DNA of 64,000 nucleotides from Bog-473 sp963763575 (GTDB taxonomy: Bacteria; Actinomycetota; Acidimicrobiia; Acidimicrobiales; RAAP-2). The stretch lies in NCBI GenBank assembly GCA_963763575.1, contig CAVXPD010000004.1:930001-994000 (forward strand), written 5' to 3'. Below, piece by piece: positions 33,214 to 41,135 of the stretch. Every line of letters starts with the position of its first letter. The stretch's first letter is position 1. The notes beneath the pieces are model-generated. The model was not told where the DNA came from, did no database searches, and worked only from the letters and a program-made list of their open reading frames with translations. Position numbers and translations under genes: made by a program.

Positions 33214-34644
33214 ATGCACGTGGGGGGACGCAAGAGCACTTGGGGCGATCGGGCACGCCGGCCGCTGGCGCGCCTCGGACTGGCCGCGGTCATGGCCGGC
33301 GGCGCGACCGCCGGCGCCAGCGCGGCGCTGGCCGGAACGGCCGGCGCCGCGACTTCGGGCGCGCCGATCACGCTCGCCATGATCACGTCCCTCACGGGGC
33401 CGGGTTCTTCGGAATTCAGCCAGGCGCCGGCCGGGTTCAAGGCGCGCATCGCGTTGCAGAACGCCGAGGGCGGCGTCCACGGGCACAAGCTGGTGGGAAT
33501 CGTCCTCGATGACCAGACCAGCCCCACCGCCATCTCGACGGCGGTCCAGGACGCGCTGTCCAAGGGGGCCTTCGGGATCGTGTCGACCAGCCCGCTCTTC
33601 TTCCTGGCGGCGAAGTACCCGCAGCAAAAGGGTGTCCCGGTCACCGGCGGGTTCTTCGACGGCCCCGAGTGGGGGACGCAGCCGTACACGAACATGTTCG
33701 CAAGCGATGCGGGGAGCGTGGACCCCAAGTACCCGGTGAACAGCGCCATCGGCACGTTCCTGCGGCAGCACGGGGGAACGGTCCTCTGTTCGTACGGCTA
33801 CGGGATCTCGCCCTCATCGACGCGCTCGGCCGTGGGCACGGCCGACTCGTTCCAGCGGGCCGGCGGCAAGGTCGGGCAGCTCGACACCACCATCCCCTTC
33901 GGCTCGGTGGCCATGGGCACGCCGGCACTGGTCGCGAAGCAGAAGGGCTGCAACGCGTTCTATGCGGGCCTCGACGACAACTCGAACTTCGCCCTGGCCG
34001 AGTCGCTCAAGCAAGAGGGTGTCAAGCCCAAGGTCGTGGTCTTCCCGACCGGCTTCGAGCCGAGCCTGATCAACTCGACCGCCTGGAGCTCGGTGCAGGG
34101 GGGCTACTTCGATTCGGAGTTCCGACCCTTCCAGCTGCCCAACGCCGGGACCGCGCAGATGAAGTCCGCCCTCGAGAAGTACGAGCACTTCACGAGCAGT
34201 GAGTTCCCGAACTTCAGCCAATACGAGTCGTGGATGGGCGCCGACCTCATGATCAAGGGCCTCGAATCCGCCGGGAAGAACCCGACCCAGGCGGGGGTCA
34301 TCCACGCGCTGCGCAACCTGAAGAGCTACAACGGCAACGGGCTGCTACCCCAGTCGATCGACTACGCCACGATCTTCGGCCACGACCTGCCGAAGGCGTG
34401 TGGCTGGTACATGCTCGCCGAGAAGAACGGGTTCGTCGCCGGCGTCGGCCTCGCCGACGTGTGGCACGGACATCCCGGGGACGACCACCGCCTCTTCCTG
34501 ACCAGTCCGCCGCGGCGGCGCGCACCGCCGCCGCGGTCGGGACCGGCTCAGTCCTCGATGGAGATCGCGTTCTTCGGGCAGGACCGCACGGCTTCCATGA
34601 GCTTGTCGCGCAGTTCCTCGGGAGGGTTCTCGTTCAGGACGTAG
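33214..34644 (+). CDS. Branched-chain-type ABC transporter substrate-binding protein, probable C-terminal frameshift
   Basis: This Leu/Ile/Val-type periplasmic-binding-fold protein has an N-terminal export signal (RLGLAAVMAGGATAGASA). A Leu/Ile/Val-binding fold follows (ITLAMITSLTGPGSSEFS, GIVLDDQTSPT, KGCNAFYAGLDD). The open frame ends at 34644 with a proline/arginine-rich tail that runs antisense into the ferredoxin gene. In the +1 frame the end reads PTCGTDIPGTTTASS and stops at 34501. That is a normal family C-terminus and restores the second cysteine for CGWY...CG. A one-base insertion near 34440 is likely. It is probably the partner of LivHMGF. Confidence 0.82.
   Translation: MHVGGRKSTWGDRARRPLARLGLAAVMAGGATAGASAALAGTAGAATSGAPITLAMITSLTGPGSSEFSQAPAGFKARIALQNAEGGVHGHKLVGIVLDDQTSPTAISTAVQDALSKGAFGIVSTSPLFFLAAKYPQQKGVPVTGGFFDGPEWGTQPYTNMFASDAGSVDPKYPVNSAIGTFLRQHGGTVLCSYGYGISPSSTRSAVGTADSFQRAGGKVGQLDTTIPFGSVAMGTPALVAKQKGCNAFYAGLDDNSNFALAESLKQEGVKPKVVVFPTGFEPSLINSTAWSSVQGGYFDSEFRPFQLPNAGTAQMKSALEKYEHFTSSEFPNFSQYESWMGADLMIKGLESAGKNPTQAGVIHALRNLKSYNGNGLLPQSIDYATIFGHDLPKACGWYMLAEKNGFVAGVGLADVWHGHPGDDHRLFLTSPPRRRAPPPRSGPAQSSMEIAFFGQDRTASMSLSRSSSGGFSFRT
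34510..34536. terminator. Hairpin between convergent genes
   Basis: A perfect 11-bp stem (CCGCGGCGGCG / CGCCGCCGCGG) with the 5-nt loop CGCAC lies just after the +1-frame stop at 34501 and before the ferredoxin stop at 34548. There is no clear T-tract, but the position fits a bidirectional terminator for the converging genes. Confidence 0.55.
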
Positions 34645-34739
34645 AGGAAGTCGTCGTCGCGCACCTCGAAGACCTCGGGGAGGATGCCCATGCACAGGGC
34701 GTTGCTCTCACACTGGTCGAAATCGACGACGACGCGCAT
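34548..34739 (-). CDS. [3Fe-4S] ferredoxin
   Basis: This 63-aa ferredoxin has Cys10, Cys16 and Cys54 with CESNALCMG and SCPKNAI. The cysteine that would complete a 4Fe-4S cluster is missing, so it is of the 3Fe-4S type that serves actinobacterial P450s. Its ATG shares one base with the TetR stop (TGATG). It is the last gene of the operon P450-SDR-TetR-ferredoxin and is the likely electron donor of the P450 at 36143. Confidence 0.93.
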   Translation of the reverse strand: MRVVVDFDQCESNALCMGILPEVFEVRDDDFLYVLNENPPEELRDKLMEAVRSCPKNAISIED

Positions 34740-35389
34740 CAATGCTGCCTTTCCTCCGGACGGATCGGGAGCACCGATGCTACGTCGGGCTCCGGGCTGC
34801 GGCGGTCCCCCTCGACCCGGCCGATGAGGCCTTCGACGAAGTCGACCGTCTCGGCGTGCCCGCTGGACATGCCCAGCGTCGCCTGCTCGATGACCAGGAG
34901 CGTGGACACACTCGTCAACAGCACGGCGCACACGATGGGCGGGTACTCCTCCGCGTCGATCTCGTAGCGCGCCAGCACGGAGCGGAAGCACTCGAGCAAC
35001 CCGCCCCGGTAGCGCTCGGCCGAGACCGAGAGCTCGGCCCGAATGGCCTTGCGGTGATTGGCCAGGGCCGTGAACTCCATGGTCAGCGCCGTCCCACGGG
35101 GGTCGCGGCTCAGGTCCCACAGCGACCACAGCGGCTGGTCGGAGGAAAGGGCGCGGGCCTGGCGCTCCAGCGCCTGGTCCGCCCGGCGTCGGTACAGCGC
35201 CAGGAACAGGTCGTCCATCGTCCGGAAGTAGTAGTGGACGAGCTGCGGCTTCAGCCCGGCGCGGGCGGCGAGGCGACGCGAGGTGACCGCCGCGTAGCCC
35301 TCCTCGAGCATCAGCTTCTCCGCGGCATCGAGCAGGGCGCCGCGTGTCTTCGAGGTCTCGGCGCCGATCCGGCGCGCCGTCGTGCTCAC
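34739..35389 (-). CDS. TetR family transcriptional regulator
   Basis: This 216-aa TetR protein has an N-terminal HTH, SKTRGALLDAAEKLMLEEG, then SRRLAARAGLKPQLVHYYFRTMDDLF. The GTG at 35389 follows GAGGGGGC. It lies inside the P450 operon between SDR and ferredoxin, so it is co-expressed with what it probably controls. The best target is the tandem 18-bp palindrome upstream of the P450 gene. Confidence 0.9.
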   Translation of the reverse strand: MSTTARRIGAETSKTRGALLDAAEKLMLEEGYAAVTSRRLAARAGLKPQLVHYYFRTMDDLFLALYRRRADQALERQARALSSDQPLWSLWDLSRDPRGTALTMEFTALANHRKAIRAELSVSAERYRGGLLECFRSVLARYEIDAEEYPPIVCAVLLTSVSTLLVIEQATLGMSSGHAETVDFVEGLIGRVEGDRRSPEPDVASVLPIRPEERQH

Positions 35390-35399
35390 TGGTGCCCCC

Positions 35400-36146
35400 T
35401 CAGATGTACATCCCTCCGTTGACCCCGATCACCTGGCCGGTGACGTAGCCCCCCTCTTCGGAGCACAGATAGGAGCAGGCGCCGGCGATGTCGTCGGGTG
35501 TCCCGGCCCGGCCGAGGGGGACCATCTTGCCCATCGTCTCCATGCTCGGGACGTGCCCGCCGGCCTCGCCCTTGCGCGCCATCGGGGTGTCCACGATGGT
35601 CGGCGGGATGGTGTTGGCGGTGATGCCGTGGCGCGCCAACTCCCGGGCGAACGCCTTGGTGAGCCCGATGACCCCGCCCTTTGAGGCCACGTAGTGCGTC
35701 ATGTTCGGGGCCCCGGACTGGGCGCTCGACGACGAGATGGTGACGATGCGCCCCCACCCCGCCGCGATCATGTCGGGCACGGCCAGCTGGACGCAGGTGA
35801 ACGTGCCGGTCAGGTTCACGGCGAGCACACGGTCCCATTTCTCCGGGGTGACCTCGGTGATCGGGTCGAACGCCTCGATCCCTGCGCTGGTGACGACGAT
35901 GGTGACCGGACCGAGATCCTGCCCGACCGAGGAATAGACGCGCTCGATCGCACCGCGGTCGGCGACGTCGACCTCGTAGCCCGAGGCGGTGTGCCCCTGC
36001 TCGGAGAGCTCGGCCGACGCCTTCTGCACGCCGTCGCCGTCGAGATCGAGCAGGGCGACCGCGTGTCCGTCCGCCGCCAGCCGCCGAGCAATGCCGAGGC
36101 CGATGCCCGAGCCCGCTCCGGTGACTACGGCGACGCGGGGGCTCAC
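35400..36146 (-). CDS. Short-chain dehydrogenase/reductase
   Basis: This 248-aa classical SDR has TGAGSGIGLGIARRL, the DVAD and NAAG-like VTSAGIE strands, catalytic Ser in ISSSSAQSG, and Tyr/Lys in HYVASKGG. The C-terminus is EGGYVTGQVIGVNGGMYI. It is close to the SDR at 40180, sharing SSSSAQSG and the C-terminal GYxTGQxIGVNGG block. Its GTG overlaps the P450 stop as GTGA. It probably oxidises the alcohol made by that P450. Confidence 0.93.
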   Translation of the reverse strand: MSPRVAVVTGAGSGIGLGIARRLAADGHAVALLDLDGDGVQKASAELSEQGHTASGYEVDVADRGAIERVYSSVGQDLGPVTIVVTSAGIEAFDPITEVTPEKWDRVLAVNLTGTFTCVQLAVPDMIAAGWGRIVTISSSSAQSGAPNMTHYVASKGGVIGLTKAFARELARHGITANTIPPTIVDTPMARKGEAGGHVPSMETMGKMVPLGRAGTPDDIAGACSYLCSEEGGYVTGQVIGVNGGMYI

Positions 36147-37426
36147 TTGGTCACCTCGGCCGGGGTGAACTCGATATGCAGCTCGTGCAGCCCGCGCAGG
36201 ACCCAGGTGGGTTCGTAACTGAAGTGACGCTGGGACGGCGGGCCATGATGCTCGTCCGACAGCCGGATGTCGCGCAGGCGGTCGAGGATGCGCTCGATGC
36301 TCACGCGGCCCTCCGCCCGGGCCAGCGGCCCTCCCGGGCAGGCGTGGACGCCCCGCCCGAACGCGATGTGCACCTTGGCGTTGGGCCGGTCGACCCGGAA
36401 TTCCGCCGGGCACTCGAAGAGCCGCGGGTCGCGATTCGCCGCACCGTTGAGCAGCATGACCGGCGTGCCGGCGGAGATGTCCACACCGGCGACGTTGACG
36501 TTGCGCCGGGCCAGGCGGAAGTCCGCCTTGACCGGGCTCTCGATGCGGAGGGCCTCCTCGATGAAGCCCGGGATGCGGTCGCGATGCGCGCGCAGCTCGT
36601 CCTGGAGCTCGGGGTACTCGCACAGGTACTTCAGCGCCACGCCCAACAGCCGGGCCGTGGTCTCCTGGCCGGCGGCGAAGAGGAAGGTCGCCGTCCGCAC
36701 GACGTTGGTGACCGGGGGCGTCGAGCCGTCGGGATAGGTCGCCAGCGCGAGGTTGGTGAGCACGTCGTCCGCTGGCCTGCGCCGCCTGTCCTCGACGTAC
36801 TGCTCGAACCAGTCGTCGAGCCAGCCGAGCGCGTTGCTCGTCATGCCCTTCGCCTCGGCGCCGATCTTGCCCGGTGTCCCTCCGAGCCCGAAGCCCTGTC
36901 GGAAGCGCTCGTGGTCGGACTCGGGGACCCCGAGCACGTCCGCCACCACGAGCATGGCGAACGGTTGTGAGTAGGCGCTGATGAACTCGCAGCGACCGGC
37001 GCCGATGAACTCGTCGATCTGCGTGTCGGCCAGGCGCCACATGAACGCCTCGTTCTCCTTGAGCCGCTTCGGCGTCAGCAGCCGCATGATGAGCGCACGC
37101 TCGCGGGTGTGCTCGGGCGGGTCCATCGTGACCATGTGCTCGTACATCGGCAGGGCCTCCCGATGCCCGTCGATGACGTCGCTGACGTCGTCGCCTTCGA
37201 GCGGCACCGGGAAGGTGGCGAACGGGCCGACCACCGAGTTGCACGAGGAGAAGTCCTGATTGTTCAGGTAGACCTCCGATGCCTCCTCGTAGCCGGATAC
37301 GGCCACCACGCCGTGGTGCGCGGTGGGCTGGACCGGGCAGCGCGCCCGGAGATAGTCGAAATACGGGTAGGGGTCCTCGAGGAGGGACGTTTCCGAAAAG
37401 AAGTCAACCGAGTCGTAGTCGGTCAT
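36143..37426 (-). CDS. Cytochrome P450
   Basis: This 427-aa soluble P450 has the I-helix FAAGQETTARLL, the ExxR motif EEALRIES, and the heme loop AFGRGVHACPGG with Cys363. ATG 37426 lies 6 bases after AGGGGG and is preferred over the GTG two codons upstream. It leads the operon with SDR, TetR and 3Fe-4S ferredoxin. The upstream gap of about 120 bp holds two strong palindromes. It is a different subfamily from the P450 at 14281. Confidence 0.94.
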   Translation of the reverse strand: MTDYDSVDFFSETSLLEDPYPYFDYLRARCPVQPTAHHGVVAVSGYEEASEVYLNNQDFSSCNSVVGPFATFPVPLEGDDVSDVIDGHREALPMYEHMVTMDPPEHTRERALIMRLLTPKRLKENEAFMWRLADTQIDEFIGAGRCEFISAYSQPFAMLVVADVLGVPESDHERFRQGFGLGGTPGKIGAEAKGMTSNALGWLDDWFEQYVEDRRRRPADDVLTNLALATYPDGSTPPVTNVVRTATFLFAAGQETTARLLGVALKYLCEYPELQDELRAHRDRIPGFIEEALRIESPVKADFRLARRNVNVAGVDISAGTPVMLLNGAANRDPRLFECPAEFRVDRPNAKVHIAFGRGVHACPGGPLARAEGRVSIERILDRLRDIRLSDEHHGPPSQRHFSYEPTWVLRGLHELHIEFTPAEVTK

Positions 37427-37499
37427 GGACACCCCCTGTGCGCTCCAACTGCGCTGAAGACGCTCACGAATTGCGCTGACAAGTTCAGCTGAGCGTAGC

Positions 37500-37539
37500 G
37501 CTGAGCAGGTGCTCAGCAGATGCTGAGCACTTGCTTAGC
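37500..37539. promoter_or_regulatory. Two tandem 18-bp palindromic operators
   Basis: GCTGAGCA-GG-TGCTCAGC (37500-37517) is a perfect palindrome. GCTGAGCA-CT-TGCTTAGC (37522-37539) differs at one position. Centres are 22 bp apart, two helical turns, so two repressor dimers would lie on the same face. A further half-site GCTGAGCG lies at 37488. The array is upstream of the P450 operon and downstream of the 37548 gene stop. Confidence 0.8.
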
Positions 37540-37547
37540 AGCCGGTC

Positions 37548-38435
37548 TCAGGACCGGTCAACTCCCGGCCGACCGGCATGGCCCTCGACAAAGGGGTAGA
37601 TGCGGGTGAAGTCGGCCCCGGGCTGAGCGGCGGCGAAGCTGTCCCACGCGGCTGCGGTGACGGGCCCCAGCACCGAGGGCGAACTCAGCGCGTCGACCGC
37701 CGCGAGGTACAGGTGGAGATCCTTCGCCATCAAGGTGTTGGCGAACCCGGCGGCGTAGCGGCCCGTGAGCACGTGGTTCGGGAACTTGTCGGTCGTGGCC
37801 TGGCTCTGCCCACTCGACGCATTGAGCACGTCGAGCATCACGTCCATCTCCAGCCCCAACGCGGAACCGAACGCCACCGCCTCACTCGTGGCCGCCAAGG
37901 CGGAGGCGGACAGGAAGTTGTTCGCCAATTTGAGCGCCTGCGCCATGCCGGGGGCGTCGCCCACCCGGCGGCGCCGGTCGCTCAGGCCGGCCAGCACCGG
38001 CTCGACCGCCTCGCACGCGGACGCGGCTCCCGCGTACATCACCGACAGGGTGCGCGCCCGCGCGCCGGCGACGCCGCCCGACACGGGTGCGTCGACGTAG
38101 CCGACCCCCTCGGCGGACAGCAGCCCCTCGACGACCCGGGCAGCCGCGACGCCGATGGTCGAGGTGTCGACGACGTGCGCCGTGTGCCGTCCCTCCGTCC
38201 GGCCGATGGCGCGGGCCACCTGCTCGGTCGCTCCGCCATCGGGCAGGCTCAGCACCGCGACGCCGGCGGCGCGCGCCAGGTCGCCGATCGTCTCGACGAA
38301 CGTCGCGTCGGCGGGATTGCGTCCGGGACCGGCCACGTCGTGCGTCACCACCTCGAAGCCGGAGCCGACCAGGTTGGCGGCGAGGACGCTGCCCATGTTG
38401 CCGAGTCCGACGACGCCGACCCGCAGCGCGGTCAC
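37548..38435 (-). CDS. NAD(P)-dependent 3-hydroxyisobutyrate dehydrogenase-like oxidoreductase
   Basis: This 295-aa beta-hydroxyacid dehydrogenase has the N-terminal VGVVGLGNMGSVLAANLVGSG (NAD(P)-binding), the substrate loop DAPVSGGVAGA, and catalytic lysine in ALKLANNFLSASA. The GTG overlaps the stop of the 38432 gene as GTGA. It oxidises or reduces a short beta-hydroxyacid or a similar compound. It is the last gene of the 40944-37548 operon. Confidence 0.9.
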   Translation of the reverse strand: MTALRVGVVGLGNMGSVLAANLVGSGFEVVTHDVAGPGRNPADATFVETIGDLARAAGVAVLSLPDGGATEQVARAIGRTEGRHTAHVVDTSTIGVAAARVVEGLLSAEGVGYVDAPVSGGVAGARARTLSVMYAGAASACEAVEPVLAGLSDRRRRVGDAPGMAQALKLANNFLSASALAATSEAVAFGSALGLEMDVMLDVLNASSGQSQATTDKFPNHVLTGRYAAGFANTLMAKDLHLYLAAVDALSSPSVLGPVTAAAWDSFAAAQPGADFTRIYPFVEGHAGRPGVDRS

Positions 38436-38815
38436 CCTTGGTCCTGCTCGGCACGCACCGATTGCAGCGCACGCTTGGCCGACAGCCCCGCGGGCGCCCC
38501 GCAATAGGCCGCGATCTGGAACAAGAGCTCGTCCACTTCCGCGGGCGTGACACCGGCCCGTGCGCTGGCCCCGGCGTGCAGACGGAACTCGTCCATCCGC
38601 CCCAGCGCAGCGGTCATGGCCAGCACCAGGAGGCTCCGGTCCCGCGTGCTGAGCGCGCCACCCCGGGCCCACACCCCCCAGGCCATGGAGGTGAGGTATT
38701 CCTGGAATTCGCGCAGGACGGGGTCGGGGTCGGCGGCCTGGCCGTCGACGTAGGCGTCTCCGAGCACGGCCCGGCGTAGGGCACGCGCCGCCGCGAGGGG
38801 GTCGCTCTCTCCCAT
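38432..38815 (-). CDS. Carboxymuconolactone decarboxylase family protein
   Basis: This 127-aa CMD-fold protein has LVLAMTAALGRMDEFRLHAGASARAGVTPAEVDELLFQIAAYCG, the CMD core helices. The AhpD CxxC pair is absent, so it is PcaC-like and not peroxidase-like. ATG 38815 follows CGGGAGGG. It may decarboxylate or isomerise a small lactone or acid. Its overlap with the 37548 dehydrogenase suggests successive steps. Confidence 0.88.
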   Translation of the reverse strand: MGESDPLAAARALRRAVLGDAYVDGQAADPDPVLREFQEYLTSMAWGVWARGGALSTRDRSLLVLAMTAALGRMDEFRLHAGASARAGVTPAEVDELLFQIAAYCGAPAGLSAKRALQSVRAEQDQG

Positions 38816-38847
38816 GGTCCCTCCCGATCCGGTCCCGGGGGCGCCCG

Positions 38848-40092
38848 TCACGCGCCCTTGTAGATGTCGCCGTCCTTCATGACGAAGCACACGTCCTTCG
38901 TGACCTTGATGTCCTTCGACGGATCGCCCGGCACCGCGATGACATCGGCCAAGTAGCCCGGTGCCAGACGGCCGAGGTCGTGCTCGCGCTCGATGAGCTC
39001 TGCACTGGTCACTGTCGCCGCCTGCAGCGCCTGCATCGGGGTCATCCCGCGGTCGACCATGGCGATCAGCTCGTCGGCCTGGGTGCCGTGCGGGATGGCC
39101 GGAGCGTCGGAGCCGCAGGCGATCTTGACGCCGGCCTCGAGCGCCTTGCCGAACATGCGGCGGGCCTGCGGGAAGATGTCGGCCGCCTTCTTCTGAAGGA
39201 TCGGGTGGATGCGATCCACCGCCATGTGGTCGGCCAGCGCGGTCGTGCCGACGAGGAACGTTCCGGTCTCGGCCATCAACTTCACCGTGTCGTCGGTGGC
39301 CAGCGACCCGTGCTCGATGCAGTCGACTCCCGCGCGGATGCAGGCCCGGATGCCGGCATCGCCGTGGGCGTGCGCGGCGACGCGCAGGTCGTTGCGGTGG
39401 GCCTCGTCGACGATGGCGGCCAACTCCTCGTCCGAATACTGCTGGCAACCGGCCACGCTGGAGAACGACATGACGCCGCCGGAGGCCGAGATCTTGATGA
39501 GCTTCACGCCGTACTTGATCTGATAGCGGACTGCCTTGCGGACCTCGGGCACGCCGTTGGCGATCCCCTGCTCCACGCTCTGGGGCATGATCCCGGGTGC
39601 CAGCCCCTGGAACATGGTCGGGTCGAGGTGGCCTCCGGTCGGCGTGATGGCGTGACCGGCCGGCATGATGCGCGGGCCGGGGAACCAACCTTGGTCGACG
39701 GCGCGAGCCAGGTCGACGTCGAGCAGGAAGCCCGCGGTGTAGACCATGAGCCCCAAGTTGCGCACGGTGGTGAAGCCCGCCATCAGGGTCGTCCGGCAGT
39801 TCACCGCGCCGCGCAGGGTGCGGTACACCGGCGAGTCCTTCACTCCGTGCATCGGGTCGGGCAGACCATCGGGTCCGCCCGGTCCGCCGATGAGCATGTT
39901 GAGCTCCATGTCCATCAGACCGGGCACGAGCGTCACGTCGCCCAGATCCAGCTCGGCCGCCCCGTCGGGCAGCTCACGAGGGTTCACCGCGACGATCTGA
40001 TTGCCCTCGACGACGACGACCCCGGGCCCGCGCACCTCGCCGGCTTCGACGTCGGCCCAGCGCTCGGCCTTCAACACGGTCACGTCGCTCAT
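38848..40092 (-). CDS. Amidohydrolase (imidazolonepropionase-like) with altered first metal site
   Basis: This 414-aa amidohydrolase superfamily protein has TLVPGLMDMELNMLIGG where relatives have GLIDxHxH, so both histidines of the first metal site are replaced by Glu and Asn. The remaining ligands are present: the lysine in LIKISASGG, HAHG near mid-barrel, IEHGS, and GSDAP near the C-terminus. It is cytoplasmic with no signal. It could hydrolyse a lactam, lactone or cyclic imide. Loss of HxH may mean a mononuclear site or a non-hydrolytic role. It is co-transcribed with the SDR at 40180 and the CMD protein. Confidence 0.87.
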   Translation of the reverse strand: MSDVTVLKAERWADVEAGEVRGPGVVVVEGNQIVAVNPRELPDGAAELDLGDVTLVPGLMDMELNMLIGGPGGPDGLPDPMHGVKDSPVYRTLRGAVNCRTTLMAGFTTVRNLGLMVYTAGFLLDVDLARAVDQGWFPGPRIMPAGHAITPTGGHLDPTMFQGLAPGIMPQSVEQGIANGVPEVRKAVRYQIKYGVKLIKISASGGVMSFSSVAGCQQYSDEELAAIVDEAHRNDLRVAAHAHGDAGIRACIRAGVDCIEHGSLATDDTVKLMAETGTFLVGTTALADHMAVDRIHPILQKKAADIFPQARRMFGKALEAGVKIACGSDAPAIPHGTQADELIAMVDRGMTPMQALQAATVTSAELIEREHDLGRLAPGYLADVIAVPGDPSKDIKVTKDVCFVMKDGDIYKGA

Positions 40093-40179
40093 TCCAAGCT
40101 CCTCTCTCGCTCTGTGTCGTCGGGCTCGGCCGGCCCCGGCCGTTACCGGGTCGGCTGGTCGCCGCTCATCCTCGCGTGC

Positions 40180-40944
40180 TCAGAGATACCAGCCGCCGTT
40201 GACGCCGATGAGCTGGCCCGTGATGTAGCCGGCGTGCTCCGAACACAGGAACGCGCACGCGGCCGCGATGTCGTCGGGCGTGCCGGCCCGACGCACCGGC
40301 GTCCGCGCGATGAGTGCGTCCATGTCGGCGACGACGCCCAATTCGACGGACCGCCGCATCATCGGGGTGTCGATGAAGCCGGGCGGGATGGTGTTCACGG
40401 TGATGCCCTTGGGCGCGAACTCCACGGCGAGCGCCTTCGTCAGCCCGATGACGCCCCCCTTGGACGAGACGTAGGACGACATCCGGGTCGTGCCCGACTG
40501 GGCGCTCGACGACGAGATGGTCACGATGCGCCCCCAGCCCGCCGCCACCATGTCGGGCACCGCCGCCTGCAGGCAGTGGAAGGTCCCGGTCAGGTTCACC
40601 GCGATCATCCGGTCCCAGTCCACGGCGCTCACCTCGAGGAAGTCCTCGAAGCGCTCGATGCCGGCGCTCGTGACCATGATCTCGACCGGCCCGAGCGCTC
40701 GCCGTACCTCGTCGAGCGCGGCATCGACCGCCGGGCGGTCGCTCACGTCGACGTGGGCCCCGACGGCCTCGAATCCATCGGCCTCGAGCTCTTTGGCGAC
40801 ACGCCCGGCGGCCTCGTCGTTCACGTCGAGCACGGCCACCCTGCGCCCGTCCTCGGCCAGGTGCCGGCAGATGGCCCGGCCCATCCCCGACCCGCCGCCC
40901 GTCACCACCGCGACCCGGCTCACCTCCGACCGTCCCGCTGCCAC
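40180..40944 (-). CDS. Short-chain dehydrogenase/reductase
   Basis: This 254-aa classical SDR has VVTGGGSGMGRAICRHL, VTSAGIERFEDF, catalytic Ser in ISSSSAQSG, and Tyr/Lys in SSYVSSKGG. The C-terminus GYITGQLIGVNGGWYL matches the paralog at 35400. GTG 40944 follows GGGGAGGCAGCGCGA. The TTG at 40971 is a weaker start. It begins the operon that includes the altered amidohydrolase, CMD and beta-hydroxyacid dehydrogenase. Its promoter is the shared element at 40988-41016. Confidence 0.92.
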   Translation of the reverse strand: MAAGRSEVSRVAVVTGGGSGMGRAICRHLAEDGRRVAVLDVNDEAAGRVAKELEADGFEAVGAHVDVSDRPAVDAALDEVRRALGPVEIMVTSAGIERFEDFLEVSAVDWDRMIAVNLTGTFHCLQAAVPDMVAAGWGRIVTISSSSAQSGTTRMSSYVSSKGGVIGLTKALAVEFAPKGITVNTIPPGFIDTPMMRRSVELGVVADMDALIARTPVRRAGTPDDIAAACAFLCSEHAGYITGQLIGVNGGWYL

Positions 40945-40987
40945 TCGCGCTGCCTCCCCGCGTGTCGTCAAGTCTCCCTAGCGCCCA

Positions 40988-41016
40988 GCGATAGCATGCT
41001 ATACCGTTGGTGAGAA
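40988..41016 (-). promoter_or_regulatory. Promoter of the SDR operon, shared with the Rieske promoter
   Basis: On the minus strand, -35 TTCTCA (41011-41016) and -10 TATCGC (40988-40993) are separated by 17 bp. TTCTCACCAA and GCATGCTATC are identical to the Rieske promoter at 59504-59532. The start site would fall about 37 bases before GTG 40944. Confidence 0.6.
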
Positions 41017-41022
41017 TGTCAT

Positions 41023-41058
41023 TTCCACACCGACTTCCACACCGACTTCCACACCGAC
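41023..41058. repeat. 12-bp tandem repeat, three perfect copies
   Basis: TTCCACACCGAC is repeated exactly at 41023-41034, 41035-41046 and 41047-41058. Two degenerate TTCCACG copies follow (41062 and about 41077). It lies in the divergent gap between the SDR promoter and the LLM gene at 41136. It may be a slippage product or a regulatory array. Confidence 0.9.
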
Positions 41059-41135
41059 CACTTCCACGCCGGCCGATTCCACGTCAAGCGGAGTGACAAT
41101 GCGGACTGACCAAGAGGACTGAGAGGAGCGCAGTC

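Noticed and set aside
36080..36200. KstR-type cholesterol regulator sites
   Set aside because: No TAGAACnnGTTCTA-like sequences were seen near the operons. The palindromes present have different cores.
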